Part shown: in pieces, positions 34,971-47,642 of the stretch
Numbering within the stretch: the stretch's first letter is position 1
Layout: every line of letters starts with the position of its first letter
Source of the DNA: Cladorhizidae sp. MBARI D1340-BT2
Lineage: Eukaryota; Porifera; Demospongiae; Poecilosclerida; Cladorhizidae
Assembly: GCA_028752905.1 (NCBI GenBank)
Contig: JAQNBH010000012.1
Location: 25,739,816 to 25,803,815 of the forward strand
Reading direction: 5' to 3'
DNA: 64,000 nucleotides
The notes under the pieces: generated by a model
Seen by the model: the letters and a program-made list of their open reading frames with translations, nothing else
Told to the model about the DNA's origin: nothing
The model's database searches: none
Translations under genes and position numbers: made by a program

Positions 34971-37380
34971 GTTACTGGATTCAGTTCTTCAGTTTCCGTA
35001 AAAGCTGGTTGCTAAGCTGGCCATTTATGTAGCATCAGTCAACAAGAAAATAGGCACCTACTGTACATGTACTACTGAGCAGCAGCTAACAGTGACCATG
35101 CCCAAGATTGTGGGCGCAACAACCTTGATCTGTTGCCGTGAGTGCTAGAATCGAGAAATGCCTCCCAACCTCTAGGAGTTCTGCAGGGCACACTCTGGAC
35201 AGTGTATGTAGTCCATGGTCTTCACATGTACATGTGAATGTAGATGTGAATGTAGATGTACATGTGAATGTACATGTACATGTAGGTATAAAGGAATTTG
35301 GCAACCACTGCCCCTGCCACTTCCAGGTATCTTCTCACCGTTAGGCTAAGTTTGGCTAGCACTATAGAGCTTGTGCTCCATGCGCTATGCACGAGGAGTG
35401 TGCCCTATCCCAGCTTCCGCTTTGGCGAGAGCGGGCGCATGGGCTTAATAAATATGCAGCATCGAGACCAACAGTGAATACCAGGTACTTCAAATACATA
35501 CATAGCTTCTGGCTGGACAACCAGCCTATACGGTAATTAGTTATGGCTTATACATAGTAAACGCTGGTTGCTATGAAAGGTGCACATACATGTACATACA
35601 TGTAGCATCAGTCAGCCGGGGAGGTCCAGGTGTGGCGTGCACTATGTCAGGACTCCCAAGATGTCCAAGGTTTAAAGTTCTTGCCATCTAATCCAATCCC
35701 CAGCCCTACTCAATGATACATGGTGGAAAAGAACTTTTAACTTCGGACATCCAGAGATGAGGAACAGTAGGAAGTCAGCAAGAAAACATGCACTTGACAC
35801 TGAGCTGCAGCCTGCCCACGCAGAGATGTCACCAATTTCATATACGTATGTAAGGATCACTGAGTCTATGTGCTGTGCCACTACAAGTATGGTAGGAATT
35901 GACTTGCTGCTGAGCAGAGTCTGATGTGTGTCGTACATGAAAATTTGTCGAATAGTGGAAGAAGCACTGACTTTTGAGCAGGAGGAGACATAAGTCACGA
36001 CCAACAAGGCTAGCAAATAGAGTAGGTACTATTATGTAGGTAAACTCTCAACAAGCCCTCAGTTGAGTAATGAATTATAAATGGCTTTCTCACTTGGGAA
36101 TTTCAAGTTGGTAAGTAGTCAAGCATACAGCAAGTGCTTAATTAACCCTTTCACTGGTGCCTCAGCACATTGTGAAATATGCTTTGCTATCTCAGCAATA
36201 GGTCTCTAGCAACCATGCCATGTGTGATAGCTTTTGTATCGACCAACAATGTTGGTTGCCATGGAAATGAACCACAATACCGCAATGAGGTGGATCTCAT
36301 TCGAAATTGCTCCTCCTCCTTTTGGTGTGTTTGGCTGGTGAAAATAACAAGCTAGCTAATGTCTCATGGACTTGGGCTGGGGCCACCTCAGCAATAGGAC
36401 CAGCAAGGGTCACTGTCGAATTTTCAATTGATCGAACTTTTTTCTACTGACTTTCCACAAACAGGAAAGCTAAAACAGCGTTGGCAGTTCTTACAAACTG
36501 CACAGCTAACAATAGCTGCTGTAACGTCACTGTCAATACCTTCTTCATCACTGGTAATGCGATCTAAAACTGTCAGCTCGAGTGCACGTTGCTTGAAGGT
36601 ACAGTAGGTCAGGCACGACTACTCTCCCCAGCGACAGTGGAGCTTCAAGGTCAACACCACCAGTCTGGCCAAAACAAGAGGAGATGACATTGCCCTTTCT
36701 TCCTTACACCTTCAGAGAGTCCGAACTCACCGTCCACATCAGGAGAAAGCATATCCTCCGTTCTCAGTTAGTCAACCTGACATCTTGACCTCCTTGTGAC
36801 AGCAGCTTGAACTCTGAATGGTCAGTGCTGGCCTTCATATTCAGTATGTAGATATTTCTTTGACCTCTCGGATATCTTTGAACCCTACAATCGATTTATT
36901 ACTGTGTGTTTTTTTACATAACTTACACAGTGAGTTGGTTAATATGTACATACACATGTAGTGCTATGAATAAGTAGGTGCTTTAAATATAGACAAATGT
37001 ACCAGCTTATGTACCCAACACTACGTTAACCATACCTACATAATAAAATCATGTGTGTGTATATATGTACACATGTGTGATGTATGCATGTGTTTACATG
37101 AGTGTATTGTGTGTGTGTGTGTGCTGTGTATGTACTTGTGTTTGTGTGATGTAGGCATATATGAGTGTGTGTGTGTGTGTGTTGGTGTGCATGTGATCTA
37201 TGCATTGTGTTTATATGAAAGTATTGTGTGTGTGTGTAGTGGGTAGTGTGTGTGTGTGTGTATGTGTGGTGTCAGTTATCGATATTTCATAAACCGCCAT
37301 ACAGATAACATATAGCAGGATCGTTTGAGGGGATTAATGGTCACAGTTTACATGCCTAGAATCCAATCCTCGAATATCAA
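34971..37380. other. PIKfyve intron, mostly unrecognised
   Basis: 35220-35290 has TGTACATGTGAATGTAGA repeats; 37040-37265 is TG-rich. A minus-strand frame at 35672-36016 and a short Cys-rich frame near 36430-36605 (CAVCKNCQRC) may be transposon relics but could not be assigned. Confidence 0.45.
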
Positions 37381-37620
37381 ACTCATAAAAAATATTGCCC
37401 TCTATATAATATATATATAGAAAAATATTTCCCTCTACACATATATACCCTCTACACATATATAGAGTACCAAACCTACAAAAAAAAATCTCTCTATATC
37501 CGGTACGAAACCAATTAACATCAAACTCCTAAAAATATTGCCCTCTATATATAGTACGAAACCTATTAACTCAAAAACATCTCCCTCTATATTGTACAGT
37601 ACAAAACCTATTGATCCACA
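37380..37620. repeat. About 60-bp AT-rich repeat, 3-4 copies
   Basis: Units with AATATTGCCCTCTATATA and ACCTATTAACATCAAACTC-type pieces. Lies about 150 bp after the donor of PIKfyve block 10. Confidence 0.7.
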
Positions 37621-37773
37621 TCAAGTATGACAAATGAGAGAGGGTTGAAATAGGCATGAGTATACTTTTTGCTATCACAAGTTTATTAATTCAGATTAAA
37701 TTCTGGGTCATCTGAGCATGCTCAGTCAGTAGGTCATACAAACCTCAAGGTTACCATGGGAATGCAGTCTTAC

Positions 37774-37845
37774 CTGAAGCAGTAGCGTTGTAGAAAGTCT
37801 CCAATTGCTATGTCATTATGTCCGTAGTAGAACATCGGAATAATA
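37774..37845 (-). CDS. PIKFYVE: PIKfyve small linker exon (block 10)
   Basis: 72 bp between ACTCTAG and TTCAG|GTAAGA. It reads MFYYGHNDIAIGDFLQRYCF, matching human EFYGKNDLTLGIFLERYCF. The split codon at its start gives Cys where the family has Trp. Open, phase 2 to 2. Confidence 0.85.
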
Positions 37846-37957
37846 CTAGAGTAACATTGAATAGGACATTAAATAAAGTATGGGGTGTGGTCCACATGAT
37901 GGGTGTGACACAGAGATGATTACACTCCATTCCGGTGTGCAAAATGTCTCCAAAGAC

Positions 37958-38836
37958 TATTATTGTCAACCATGCACTTAACCTGCTTCAACCCAGTGTG
38001 ATGTTGGTTCAGTGTGTGTCCCCATAGACCTATTGTCAACCTACTTCAACCTGCTTCAACCCAGTGTGATGTTGGTCCAGTGTGTGTCCCCATAGAGCTA
38101 TTGTCAACCTACTTCAACCTGCCTCAACCCAGTGTGGTGTTGGTCCAGTGTGTGTCCCAATAGAGCTATTGTCAACCTATTCCAACCTGCCTCAACCCAA
38201 TGTGGTGTTGGTCCAGTGTGTGTCCCCATACAGCTATTGTCAACCTACTTCAACCTGCATCAACCCAGTGTGATGTTGGTCCAGTGTGTGTCCCCATAAA
38301 GCCAATGTCCACCTACTTCAACCTGCCTCAACCCAGTGTGGTGTTGGTCCAGTGTGTGTCCCCATAGACCTATTGTCAACCTACTTCAACCTGCTTCAAC
38401 CCAGTGTGATGTTGGTCCAGTGTGTGTCCCCATAAAGCCAATGTCCACCTACTTCAACCTGCCTCAACCCAGTGTGGTGTTGGTCCAGTGTGTGTCCCCA
38501 TAGACCTATTGTCAACCTACTTCAACCTGCTTCAACCCAGTGTGATGTTGGTCCAGTGTGTGTCCCCATAGAGCTATTGTCAACCTACTTCAACCTGCCT
38601 CAACCCAGTGTGATGTTGGTCCAGTGTGTGTCTCCATAGAGCTATTGTCAACCTACTTCAACCTGCCTCCACCCAGTGTGGTGTTGGTCCAGTGTGTGTC
38701 CCCATAGAGCTATTGTCAACCTACTTCAACCTGCCTCAACCCAGTGTGGTGTTGGTCCAGTGTGTGTTCCCATAGAGCTATTGTCAACCTACTTCAACCT
38801 GCCTCAACCCAGTGTGGTGTTGGTCCAGTATGTGTG
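37958..38836. repeat. 68-bp minisatellite, second array, about 13 copies
   Basis: Same unit as 27236-28198, same strand, in the intron after PIKfyve block 9 and ending 37 bp from its donor. Some units share private variants (CATAAAGCCAATGTCCACC, CATAGACCTATTG), showing higher-order duplication inside this array. Confidence 0.95.
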
Positions 38837-38872
38837 TGTGTGTATTTGTGAACTGAAGTGGGTGTGTCTTAC

Positions 38873-38976
38873 CAAGGAGGCAGACATGGCCGCTGGTGCT
38901 TCTGCCCGTCATGGCAAGTGTTGCTAAACAGAATGGATATGCCTTGATGCTTGATGGGGTCCAGGCAGTCAGTGTG
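38873..38976 (-). CDS. PIKFYVE: PIKfyve linker exon with DCLDPIKHQ motif (block 9)
   Basis: 104 bp, TTTCCAG acceptor and TTG|GTAAGA donor. It reads HTDCLDPIKHQGISILF, matching human VDCLNPINHQRLCVLF, and ends CLPP before the split codon. This segment opens the conserved Cys/His-rich region between the CCT domain and the kinase. Open, phase 0 to 2. Confidence 0.85.
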
Positions 38977-40050
38977 CTGGAAACAAACACGGGAATGGAA
39001 TGTAGAATACATTTATGATCCCAACACACAAAATATATACCTATGCACGCCAAAAAAATACGAATTTAAAAACCAGGATATTTGGCATGCATCGTATATA
39101 GCTGTTTCGTTTGTTAATAAATTGGTAAGGTGGTCCTGTATGTAAATGAGGGTTGGTTAAGTCTTCTTTTGAAGAATCTTTATTCCTTCTTGTCGACAGG
39201 CCAACAAATATAATTCAGTATAAATCACGGAATTCATGCTGCATGACAATCATGCGCATTTAGACCAAAACCACTTCATGAATATAATTAATGTGACTTT
39301 AATTTAATCACTCCTATTTGCAACACTGGTTGTTAATGTAATTAACGCACATGCTGGGAGACTTGATAACAGATATTGAGGTTATGATTAGTCTAGGTCT
39401 CTGCCTCATCGTCTGTAGGTGGTACACGAGCACTATTGTCTGGACTGGAGATTGCCTCGGCCATATTAGTCTTCACAAACCCGTTCTTGCAGATCTCAAG
39501 GCGGCCTCTGCTGACTGGCTGACTGTTCTGATGGGTGATCAATGTCTTCATCATGCACAATCACATGATTTCATCATCTCAAGTACAGCTTGTTTGTGAA
39601 GGATTTTTACCCAGCTATAAAATATCACTCGCCTTAGTCATATTAATTAAGTTGGTCTGCATATGGGATAGGTAGATGTGCAGTATACCCTAGCTTAGTG
39701 GTCGTCCTCGCTTCCTCTGTGGAATGACAGTAACTTCATGAAAAACATTACAATATATCACACGAGGAGAGACTTCCTTTTCCTACAAGATTCGAACAGT
39801 ACTCTTTCGTAGATCACAACCTCACTTGTGAAGTGCCTCCTTGCTGAGGCTGTTCAATGGCATTGAAGTAATTTTCGCATGAGCTTCCTCAGAATGCACA
39901 AGTGGCCTTGCGCTTGCAGTGGATTATGGAAACTTTCATTGGAGTAGGTCAGCCACACATTTGCTGGCCGCAGCTATAGATTTTTCCGACATCTCGGTCT
40001 CCTCTGCAGATTGGTAGAGATCTAGTCTTTGTGAAATACTGAAGCATGCT
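38977..40050. other. PIKfyve intron, nothing recognised
   Basis: About 1.1 kb without a recognised exon, transposase or array. Confidence 0.5.
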
Positions 40051-40054
40051 CATG

Positions 40055-40390
40055 TTGAAGCTCTTTAGCTACCGCAGGTCATGGAATCGACCAGTAGGAG
40101 CACTGAAGCATGCTCATGTTGAAGCTCTTTAACTGCCGCAGGTCTTGCCAGTAGGAGGAACACTGAGCATGCTCATCTTTAGCTGCCGCAGGACTTGCCA
40201 GTAGGAGGAACACTGAGCATGCTCATCTTTAGCTGCCGCAGGTCTTGCCAGTAGGAGGAACACTGAGCATGCTCATCTTTAGCTACCGCAGGACTTGCCA
40301 GTAGGAGGAACACTGAGCATGCTCATCTTTAGCTGCCGCAGGTCTTGCCAGTAAGAGGAACACTGAGCATGCTCATCTTTAGCTGCTGCC
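40055..40390. repeat. 50-bp minisatellite, about 6.5 copies
   Basis: Unit TGCCGCAGGTCTTGCCAGTA plus GGAGGAACACTGAGCATGCT plus CATCTTTAGC, alternating GGTCTT and GGACTT. Confidence 0.93.
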
Positions 40391-40611
40391 TGTTCTTCTC
40401 ACTTGCTGTAATCACATCATGGAACATCACGTGTGATTTAATCCTTGCATGCGCAGCCGGTTCACATGAATTCACATAAGTTAGATGCAGGCATGAGTTC
40501 CAAGATTTACTGTCGTTTGCCTGGCATGTCAATGGCCAACTCTTGGAGAGTGCAGTGCAGCTGTATGCACTGCCAGGGTCCAATAGGGTCACACCATATT
40601 TATGTAGCTGT

Positions 40612-40845
40612 TCATATATTCCTAGTTGTCTAGTATATATACATGTAGTCTTCATATATTCCTAGTTGTCTAGGTATATATACATGTAGTCTTCATATAT
40701 TCCTAGTTGTCTAGATATGTATATATATACATGTAGTCTTCATATATATATTCCTACTTGTCTAGGTATGTTTATACATGTAGTCTTCATATATTCCTAG
40801 TTGTCTAGGTATATATACATATGGTCTTCATTATATTCATACAGA
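40612..40845. repeat. About 41-bp repeat, 6 copies
   Basis: Units of ATATATACATGTAGTCTTCA plus TATATTCCTAGTTGTCTAGGT. Confidence 0.9.
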
Positions 40846-41049
40846 GGTTATCTTATAGTTATACAAGGGGGAATGTGAAATCCCACAAGTGATTAGAAAC
40901 TCTCTACCAATAAAAGCCAATGTTGTTTAATAAGTGTACATGATCCAATATGGTACAGGGTCATTTAAACAGTTGGCAGTAGTGTATTGGATTGACCCGT
41001 TAAAAAAGAAGGGAAACTAAAAACTCTATCCAGTAGACAATTTACAGAC

Positions 41050-41190
41050 ACACTTTGTGCTTAACTATATACACTGCTTGTCACAATGTTGGTGCATGTG
41101 ATTTATAAATAGCCCAGACACTTTGTGTTTAACTATAAACTGCTTGTCACAATGTTGGTGCATGTGATTTATAAATGGCCTTGAACTGGT
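41050..41190. repeat. About 68-bp duplication
   Basis: ACACTTTGTGCTTAACTATA ... GTTGGTGCATGTGATTTATAAA occurs twice in tandem. Confidence 0.85.
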
Positions 41191-41474
41191 AATGGTCTAC
41201 ACGAGTACAGTCTTGCTTCCTTCCTTTTTGAACAGCCAGTGAAGAAGTGTAGCTAATTCCTCGAGCCGCTCAAACGAGATCATGAAAGTTACTAGTATAG
41301 CAAATCCCTAACTGAAAATAAGCTAGCATTGGTCTCTCGAGCAGATATTGTGACTGATGAATGTTCATCTACAAAACCAATTGGACATTCTTCACTTTCA
41401 TGGAGAAAGGTTCTATTTAGCCGTAAAATGAAAATAATCTTGTCGGACAACACACAGATACTTGTAGATACGCT

Positions 41475-41790
41475 GTAGGGCATGGCCACACAGCACATAG
41501 ACACCTGTAGGTGCATATCCACACAACACATAGACACCTGTAGGTACATACCCATACAGCACATAGACACCTGTAGGTACACACACACACAACACATGAC
41601 ACCTGTAGGTGCACATCCACACACACAGACACCTGTAGGGGCACATTCACACAGCACACACACACCTGTAGGTGCACATCCACACACACATAGACACCTG
41701 TAGGGGCACATTCACACAGCACACACACACCTGTAGGTGCACATCCACACAACACATAGACACCTGTAGGTACACACACACACAGGGCAC
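41475..41790. repeat. About 33-bp minisatellite reaching a donor, about 9 copies
   Basis: Unit CACACAGCACATAGACACCT plus GTAGGTGCACATC, with ATACC and ACACACAC variants. Ends 7 bp from the donor of PIKfyve block 8. Confidence 0.92.
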
Positions 41791-41796
41791 ATATAC

Positions 41797-44700
41797 CTGG
41801 TGCATCCCGAGCCATGTGTCACTGTAGCTAGCATCCAGATTGCAATTCTGCAAACTCTCCTCTGCATCTTTACCGGAGGTACACGAATGAGCGTTGACGT
41901 GGTTCATATCCTCCAGAGTCCCGGTCCGAAATATGTTTCCAACCTCGTAACCAGACCTACCGGACCGAGCGATCCTGGGCGTCTGTTCCCGACTCACTGT
42001 TCCTGAAGTTCTTGTCCCAAATTCATTTTCTTTGTTGGTCAGGTCCACATCCTCCTCTTCTTTTCCTTCTCCTTGCTCCTCGTTCGCAGCCTCCAGCATA
42101 AAGGTCAAACCGACATCTCTTTCATCGTCAGAGTCACTCAGGTCACACGATCCCTTGGCCGAACCCGACGTATCCCCAGTAGGTGTAACTTCGCACTTGC
42201 TTTCACAAATTCTTTCATTGCTACATTCTTCCCTGACCTTTCTCTTCCACCAGTTACTTTTTCGTCCTCTTCTTCTTCCTCTCCCCACGTCCTCCTCCTC
42301 CTGCCCCTCCTCCTCCTCCTCCTCCAACTCAATCTCAAACTGTTTGTACTTGTTGAACACATTCTGAAGAAGAAGCCGATAATCCGTGGCAATCTTCGCA
42401 GACTTGAAGAAAAATGAGTTGTCTTCCGTCTCTAGTCCTGCACGGGCTCGGAAATCCGCCAAAGCCGCTTGCATTTCATTAGTGTTCACTCGAAGCAGGA
42501 GAAAAGAAATGGTAAGGGGATCCTCTGAAATACTTTTGTACGAAGGTTTGTGATGGTAACTTTGGAGGGAGACCTGACTCCGCACCTGACTGGAATCACC
42601 ACTGCCGGTGCCAGAATCGGATCTCCCCTCGGGGAAAATGCTGTCCACGAGCTTCTTCGTCAATTCCATTTCCACTAATTCCTGTTCATTTGTGTCTTCT
42701 CCAGCAGTTTTCCCAGGAGCGTTTTGGGGTGCTAAAGTTCTTCTGAGTTTTGGAGTGAACTGGACAGACCAGTATATCACACAAGACAGATATTGTCTGA
42801 CGTCAGCTTCACGGCCAGCTGCTGTCTGAAGGTATGGAACTTTGAATTTAACTCGGGGAGAAACCGATATCAGCTGGCACCTCAGGGCCACCTTGAATTC
42901 AGTCTCTGCCAAGTTAGTGAGGACATCCACTCCAACAGATTCGAGTTTCAATACTGGATCCTGGACCGTGACATTAGAATCAACTTGTGTCAAAGCCTGT
43001 TCTGTACATTCCATCTTGCGAGGAGAAACCATGGAGTTGTCATCTTCGGAAAATCTGGTAGAGGATTCCACAATGTCAGCATGAGAATCAGACTGAGTGC
43101 CATGACAATCCTTGAAATCAGTATGGGAATCCACCTGTGCCCGAGTTGTGGTTTCAGTATTGGAAGTCGCTTGATCTGAGGCTACTATATTTCCGTGTCC
43201 CTCTACATCGGGTTCTTTCCAAACTTGTTGGGGGGAGAACATGTTAGGTCCAGTTGAAGAGCCCCACTAGTGGCCCCAGCAAGTTGGGGGATCAAAGAAT
43301 GTGCCCTGTCCTCCTCACCTCTGGTAACTCCTGCAAGTTGAGAGGTCAAAGAATTCCTCCCGTCTCCCTCTTCACCGCGGGTCGTGGACACAGTTGCTAG
43401 GGAGTCACTTTCTTTAGTTAGTTTTATAGAGCACAAGGGCATCCAGGCGCTTCACAAGTTCCGAAGGGGACAAAGAATCAAGAGGGTACGCCAGCGAGGG
43501 GTAGAGTCAGTGGAACCTCTGGAGTTGAACAAGACGATGAGTAGGGCTCAGAGGTTACACATACCACTTCATCCTCTTCAGAATCTTGGACTTTCCCGGG
43601 CCATGCAAATTCATCAAGCAAGAAGGAAGACTCGAGGAAAGAGTTGTATGCAAGGTGGAGTCCAAACTGGAAGACTTTTTTCACCTTCTTCAACTCGCGA
43701 TTTGTGCCTCCCCGAAGAGAGATGACGCAGCCAAGCCTCGGCTCGCAGACATCAAAGTACATCAGGGTCTTCTTGATGCCTGACTCAAGCGTGAAGTTGT
43801 GCAGGTAGAACTTGCCGCACGTTCCCAGTCGGACGTTGAAAAAAAGCTGATCGAGCGAGGTTATGATCTCCGCCCTTGTACAGCGGGCAACGCGGAGCAT
43901 AACGCTAGGCTTGACGTTTACCGCCACAACGATGCCCAAGTTGAACAAGTCTTCCAGCGCCAACCTCGAGACGGATTTCTGGATGAGAATGATGCTTGGC
44001 CAAAATGCCTTCACCTTGTCGACCAGGTTGTTGAGGTACTTGTGCTCCTGGAGATGGAGTGTCAAAGGAAGAGAGCTGGTTTTCACGTCTTTGAAAGTCA
44101 AAGGCACACTTGAGGAGGCGAACAGTCGGATTAGAAATTTCGGTCCGCATCTTTTTATGTGTGACGTTCTTTGAACAGACAACTCCGTACGTGAATGAGC
44201 TGTCCGTCCTCTGTCCGCAGGGGATCATTTTCACGCGAACGTACTCGTTGATATCCATGACGTCTTTGGCAAAAATATCAGTGCGAACTGTTTGAGTTGC
44301 CTCCATGACGAGCAGTGTCAGCATGCCTAGCCATGACAAACTCAGACCGTAGGACCTAATCAGTTGAGTCATGAGCGCATCGAAGTGACCAGAGTACATC
44401 TTCTGGAAAACCTGTTCTGCCTCCTGACATGACTTCGGTCCAGATAAAGACTGAGCTCCCTCTTCCCCTACTCCTCCTGATTCTCCTTTGCTGGCACTGG
44501 GAGGGAGGGAGTCCAGAATGCGGTGCCCTGCACGATGGAAGCTGATGGTCGCTGAAGGCTTCGTTGCATACAACGAGAAATACCTCGACTTTGGAGTTGG
44601 GGAGAGGTTGGGATGTGGAGTGCTTGATGGCTGAGCCTGTCGTGACTTGGAGAGAGGGGAGGAGTTGATGGGGATGGAGGAGGAGGACATGGTTTGATGG

Positions 44701-44990
44701 AGGTGGCAGATGTAACAGATGAAGGGAGGCGGAGAGTGGAGGTGGGGGAGGGAGTGGAGTGGGGGGACTCGGGAATGCTGGAATCGTGACTTTTGTTCAT
44801 CAAGTCATCATCCACCACCAGATAGACGTCTTCAGAGGGCTTGTGTACGCCCTTGGAGCTGTCATGGCTGCATGTGAGCTTGGAGACGGAGGAGAGAGTG
44901 ACAGAGTGGTCGTATTGAGTGGTGGATGATGATGAAGGGGAGGGGCCTAAACGGATGCGAGCAACGTGGGCTGAGGGGTAGCTGGAAGGG
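41797..44990 (-). pseudogene. PIKFYVE: PIKfyve CCT (chaperonin-like) domain and long linker, one 3.2-kb exon (block 8)
   Basis: Acceptor CTCAG at 44991, donor CAG|GTATAT at 41797. Coding similarity runs throughout but in several frames. 44.07-44.45 kb has AEQVFQKMYSGHFDALMTQL, MDINEYVRVKMIPCG and GVVCSKNVTHKKM. 43.48-44.07 kb has LIQKSVSRLALEDL, GTCGKFYL, LGCVISLRGG and FLLDEFAWP, the CCT-like core. 41.80-43.24 kb is one open frame with VIYWSVQF and DPLTISFLLLRVNTNE followed by ADFRARAG, a conserved linker motif. Frame changes lie at 44080-44083 (extra T), 43498-43501 (extra G), 43422-43425 (extra T), 43230-43235 (G missing) and somewhere in 44470-44700. The intron begins within 10 bp in a 33-bp minisatellite. 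Confidence 0.85.
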
Positions 44991-45094
44991 CTGAGATAAG
45001 GACATGTAACACATGTGGAATGAAAACGACACTTGCATAGCTGTACCAAGTCAATAATATGCACTGTACACCCTCTCCCCATCCCCTCATTTCT

Positions 45095-45700
45095 ACACAC
45101 CTTCAGCCCCAACTTCTATGCACTTACCCCAAACTTCTATGCACTAACCCCCCAACTTCTATGCATTCCTCCCCCAACTTCCAACTTCTATGCATTCCCC
45201 CCCAACTTCTATGCATTCCCCCCAACTTCTATGCATTCCCCCCCAACTTCTATGCATTCCCCCAACTTCTATGCATTCCACCCCAACTTCTATGCATTCC
45301 CCCAACTTCTATGCATTCCCCCCCAACTTCTATGCATTCCCTCCCAACTTCTATGCATTCCCCCCCAACTTCTATGCATTCCCCCCCAACTTCTATGCAT
45401 TCCCTCTCGCCCCCAACTTTTATGCATACACCTCTCAACTTTCAACTTTTATGTATCCTCCCTCAACTTCTACACATCATCCACCAGCTTCACCCCCAAA
45501 CATCTACACATCCCCTACTTCTACACACCCTCTTCCCTACTTCTACACACCCTCTTCCCTACTTCTACACACCCTCTTCCCTACTTCTACACACCCTCCC
45601 CACAACTTCTACACACCATCCACCAGCTTCACCCCGAAACATCTACACCCCAAACTTCTACATATATGTACATACCTCCCCACAACTTCTTCACACCCAC
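45095..45700. repeat. CCCCAACTTCTATGCATT-type repeat, more than 25 copies
   Basis: Units of 17-22 bp differing in C-run length. It changes to ACTTCTACACACCCTCTTCC in the right part. Ends about 78 bp from the donor of PIKfyve block 7. Confidence 0.93.
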
Positions 45701-45777
45701 CCACCTTAACTTTACACGCCCTCCCTTCCTCTGGTTCACTCCCTTTCAACTCCCAAATGCCTCAGCCTTATCCTCAC

Positions 45778-46018
45778 GTTTCATTCAGCGAGCAGCGAGA
45801 CACTTCATACTCAGAGTCACTCTCTTGCGGCAGGTGCTGGAACCACTTAGGGGCATCCCTGACGATCGGACTCTTCCCATCCTCCATGGGGAGCAACGCT
45901 GCCTCCCCGAGCTACAGAAATTGGTTCATCTCGTCCCGGAATTCCGAGTCTGCAGAGCTCACAATTTTTTAGCCTCTTTGTGTCCACAAGAACTTGGCCC
46001 ACTTGAGTTCCGGCAGAC
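45778..46018 (-). pseudogene. PIKFYVE: PIKfyve DEP second half and following linker, broken frame (block 7)
   Basis: After ACACGCAG the frame reads GTQVGQVLVDTKRLK, matching AQAIAIGQAMVDGRWLD. It then needs one base removed from the six-T run 45965-45970 to continue IVSSADSEFRDEMNQF (family QLFRDEYALY). A TAG (45912-45914) follows, and downstream the same frame reads DAPKWFQHLPQESDSEYE (family PSWFKDIKFDDSDTE). Donor AAC|GTGAGG in phase 2 agrees with block 8. Confidence 0.75.
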
Positions 46019-46114
46019 CTGCGTGTGTTCGGTACGCACATGCACATGTGTGCACACTCATATTATACACCATTACATGGTAAGGATAAACAAAATGTTT
46101 GCTTCTTGTTCTTT

Positions 46115-47400
46115 ATATATTAGTAAATAAGAAAATAAGTAAGCAAATAAATAGGTAAGTGAAAAAGAAAATACATGTAAGTAAGTAAATAAGTAAATAA
46201 GTAAGTACATTAAGTACATAAGTAAATAATAAACAAGTAAATAAGAAAATAATAAACAAGTAAATAATAAACAAGTAAATAAGTAAATAAGAAAATAAGT
46301 AAATAAGTAAGTACATAATAAGTACATAAGTAAATAATAAATAATTAAATAAGTAAATAAGTAAGTACATAAGTACATTAAATAAGTAAATAAGTAAGTA
46401 CAGTAAATAAGTAAGTACATAAGTAAATAATAAATAATTAAATAAGTAAATAAGTAAGTACATAATAAGTACATAAGATAAATAATTATAAGTAAATAAG
46501 TAAGTACATAATAAGTACATAAGATAAATAATTATAAGTAAATAAGTAAGTACATAAGTAAATAATAAATAATTAAATAAGTAAATAAGTAAGTACATAA
46601 TAAGTACATAAGTAAATAATAAATAATTATAAGTAAATAAGTAAGTACATAATAAGTACATTAAACAAGTAAATAGTAAATAAGTAATAAGAAAATAAGT
46701 AAATAAGTAAGTACATAAGTAAATAATAAATAATTAAATAAGTAAATAAGTAAGTACATAATAAGCATAATAAGTACATACATAAGTAAATAATAAATAA
46801 TAAATAATTAAATAAGTAAATAAGTAAGTACATAAGTACATAAGTAAATAATAAATAAGAAAATAAGTAAATAAGTAAGTACATAATAAGTACATAAGAT
46901 AAATAATTATAAGTAAATAAGTAAGTACATAAGTAAATAATAAATAATTAAATAAGTAAATAAGTAAGTACATAATAAGTACATAAGTAAATAATAAATA
47001 ATTAAATAGTAAATTTAAGTAAGTACATAATAAGTACATAAGAAGTACATAAGTAAATAATAAATAATTAAATAAGTAAATAAATAAATAAATAAGTAAA
47101 TAAGTAAATAAGTAAATAAGTAAATTAGTAAATAAATAAATAAATAAGTATATAAGCAAATAAATACGTAAATAAGTGAATAAGTAAATAAATCAATATA
47201 TAAGTTTTTATTAAAGTAAATAAGTAAATAAATAAGTAAATAAGTAAATAAATAAGTAAATAAGTAAATAAATAAATACACAAATAAGTAAATTAGTAAG
47301 TACTGTAAATGAATAAATAAATAAGTAAATATAAGTAAAAGTGTAAAAAGTAAAGATAAATAATAAATAAATAAATAAATAAATAAATACCTAAGCAACA
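46115..47400. repeat. TAAG/TAAA-rich array, 1.3 kb
   Basis: AAGTAAATAAGTAAGTACAT plus AATAAGTACATAAGTAAATAATAAATAATTA units of variable length, grading into plain TAAATAAG repeat at the right end. Ends 79 bp from the donor of PIKfyve block 6. Confidence 0.95.
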
Positions 47401-47478
47401 ATCATAGGATAAAAATGAATATATATATATAAAGAAATACATAAGCCCACACACACTGATGCATAATGACACACATAC

Positions 47479-47642
47479 CTTGAAGCAGTACGTCCATTGC
47501 TTAGCAACCAGGTCACAATGGCCGTCCCTGTGTAGGAGTCGGGAAAGGTACGTAACCGATGGCGATGATTGGACCTTGCTATTCCAAAGGTGGGGTCCAG
47601 AAACTTGGTCCAGATGCTGCTAGCTATCAGCCCCACCTCGTC
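47479..47642 (-). CDS. PIKFYVE: PIKfyve DEP domain, first half (block 6)
   Basis: 164 bp, phase 0 to 2, ending TCAAG|GTATGT. It reads DEVGLIASSIWTKFLDP and then RLRTFPDSYTGTAIVTWLLS, with the YTGTxIVxWLL core of DEP domains (family: WLRTHPNCIVGKELVNWLI). DEP domains help place signalling proteins at membranes. It is open and apparently intact. Confidence 0.85.

Noticed and set aside
46115..47400. Telomere or centromere satellite
   Set aside because: The TAAG/TAAA tract and the nearby GGGCTA-type tracts are short intronic arrays inside one gene, not terminal or megabase-scale repeats.
46073..47401. Tyr/Leu-rich membrane protein frames (minus)
   Set aside because: Translation of a TAAG/TAAA repeat; no real coding signal.
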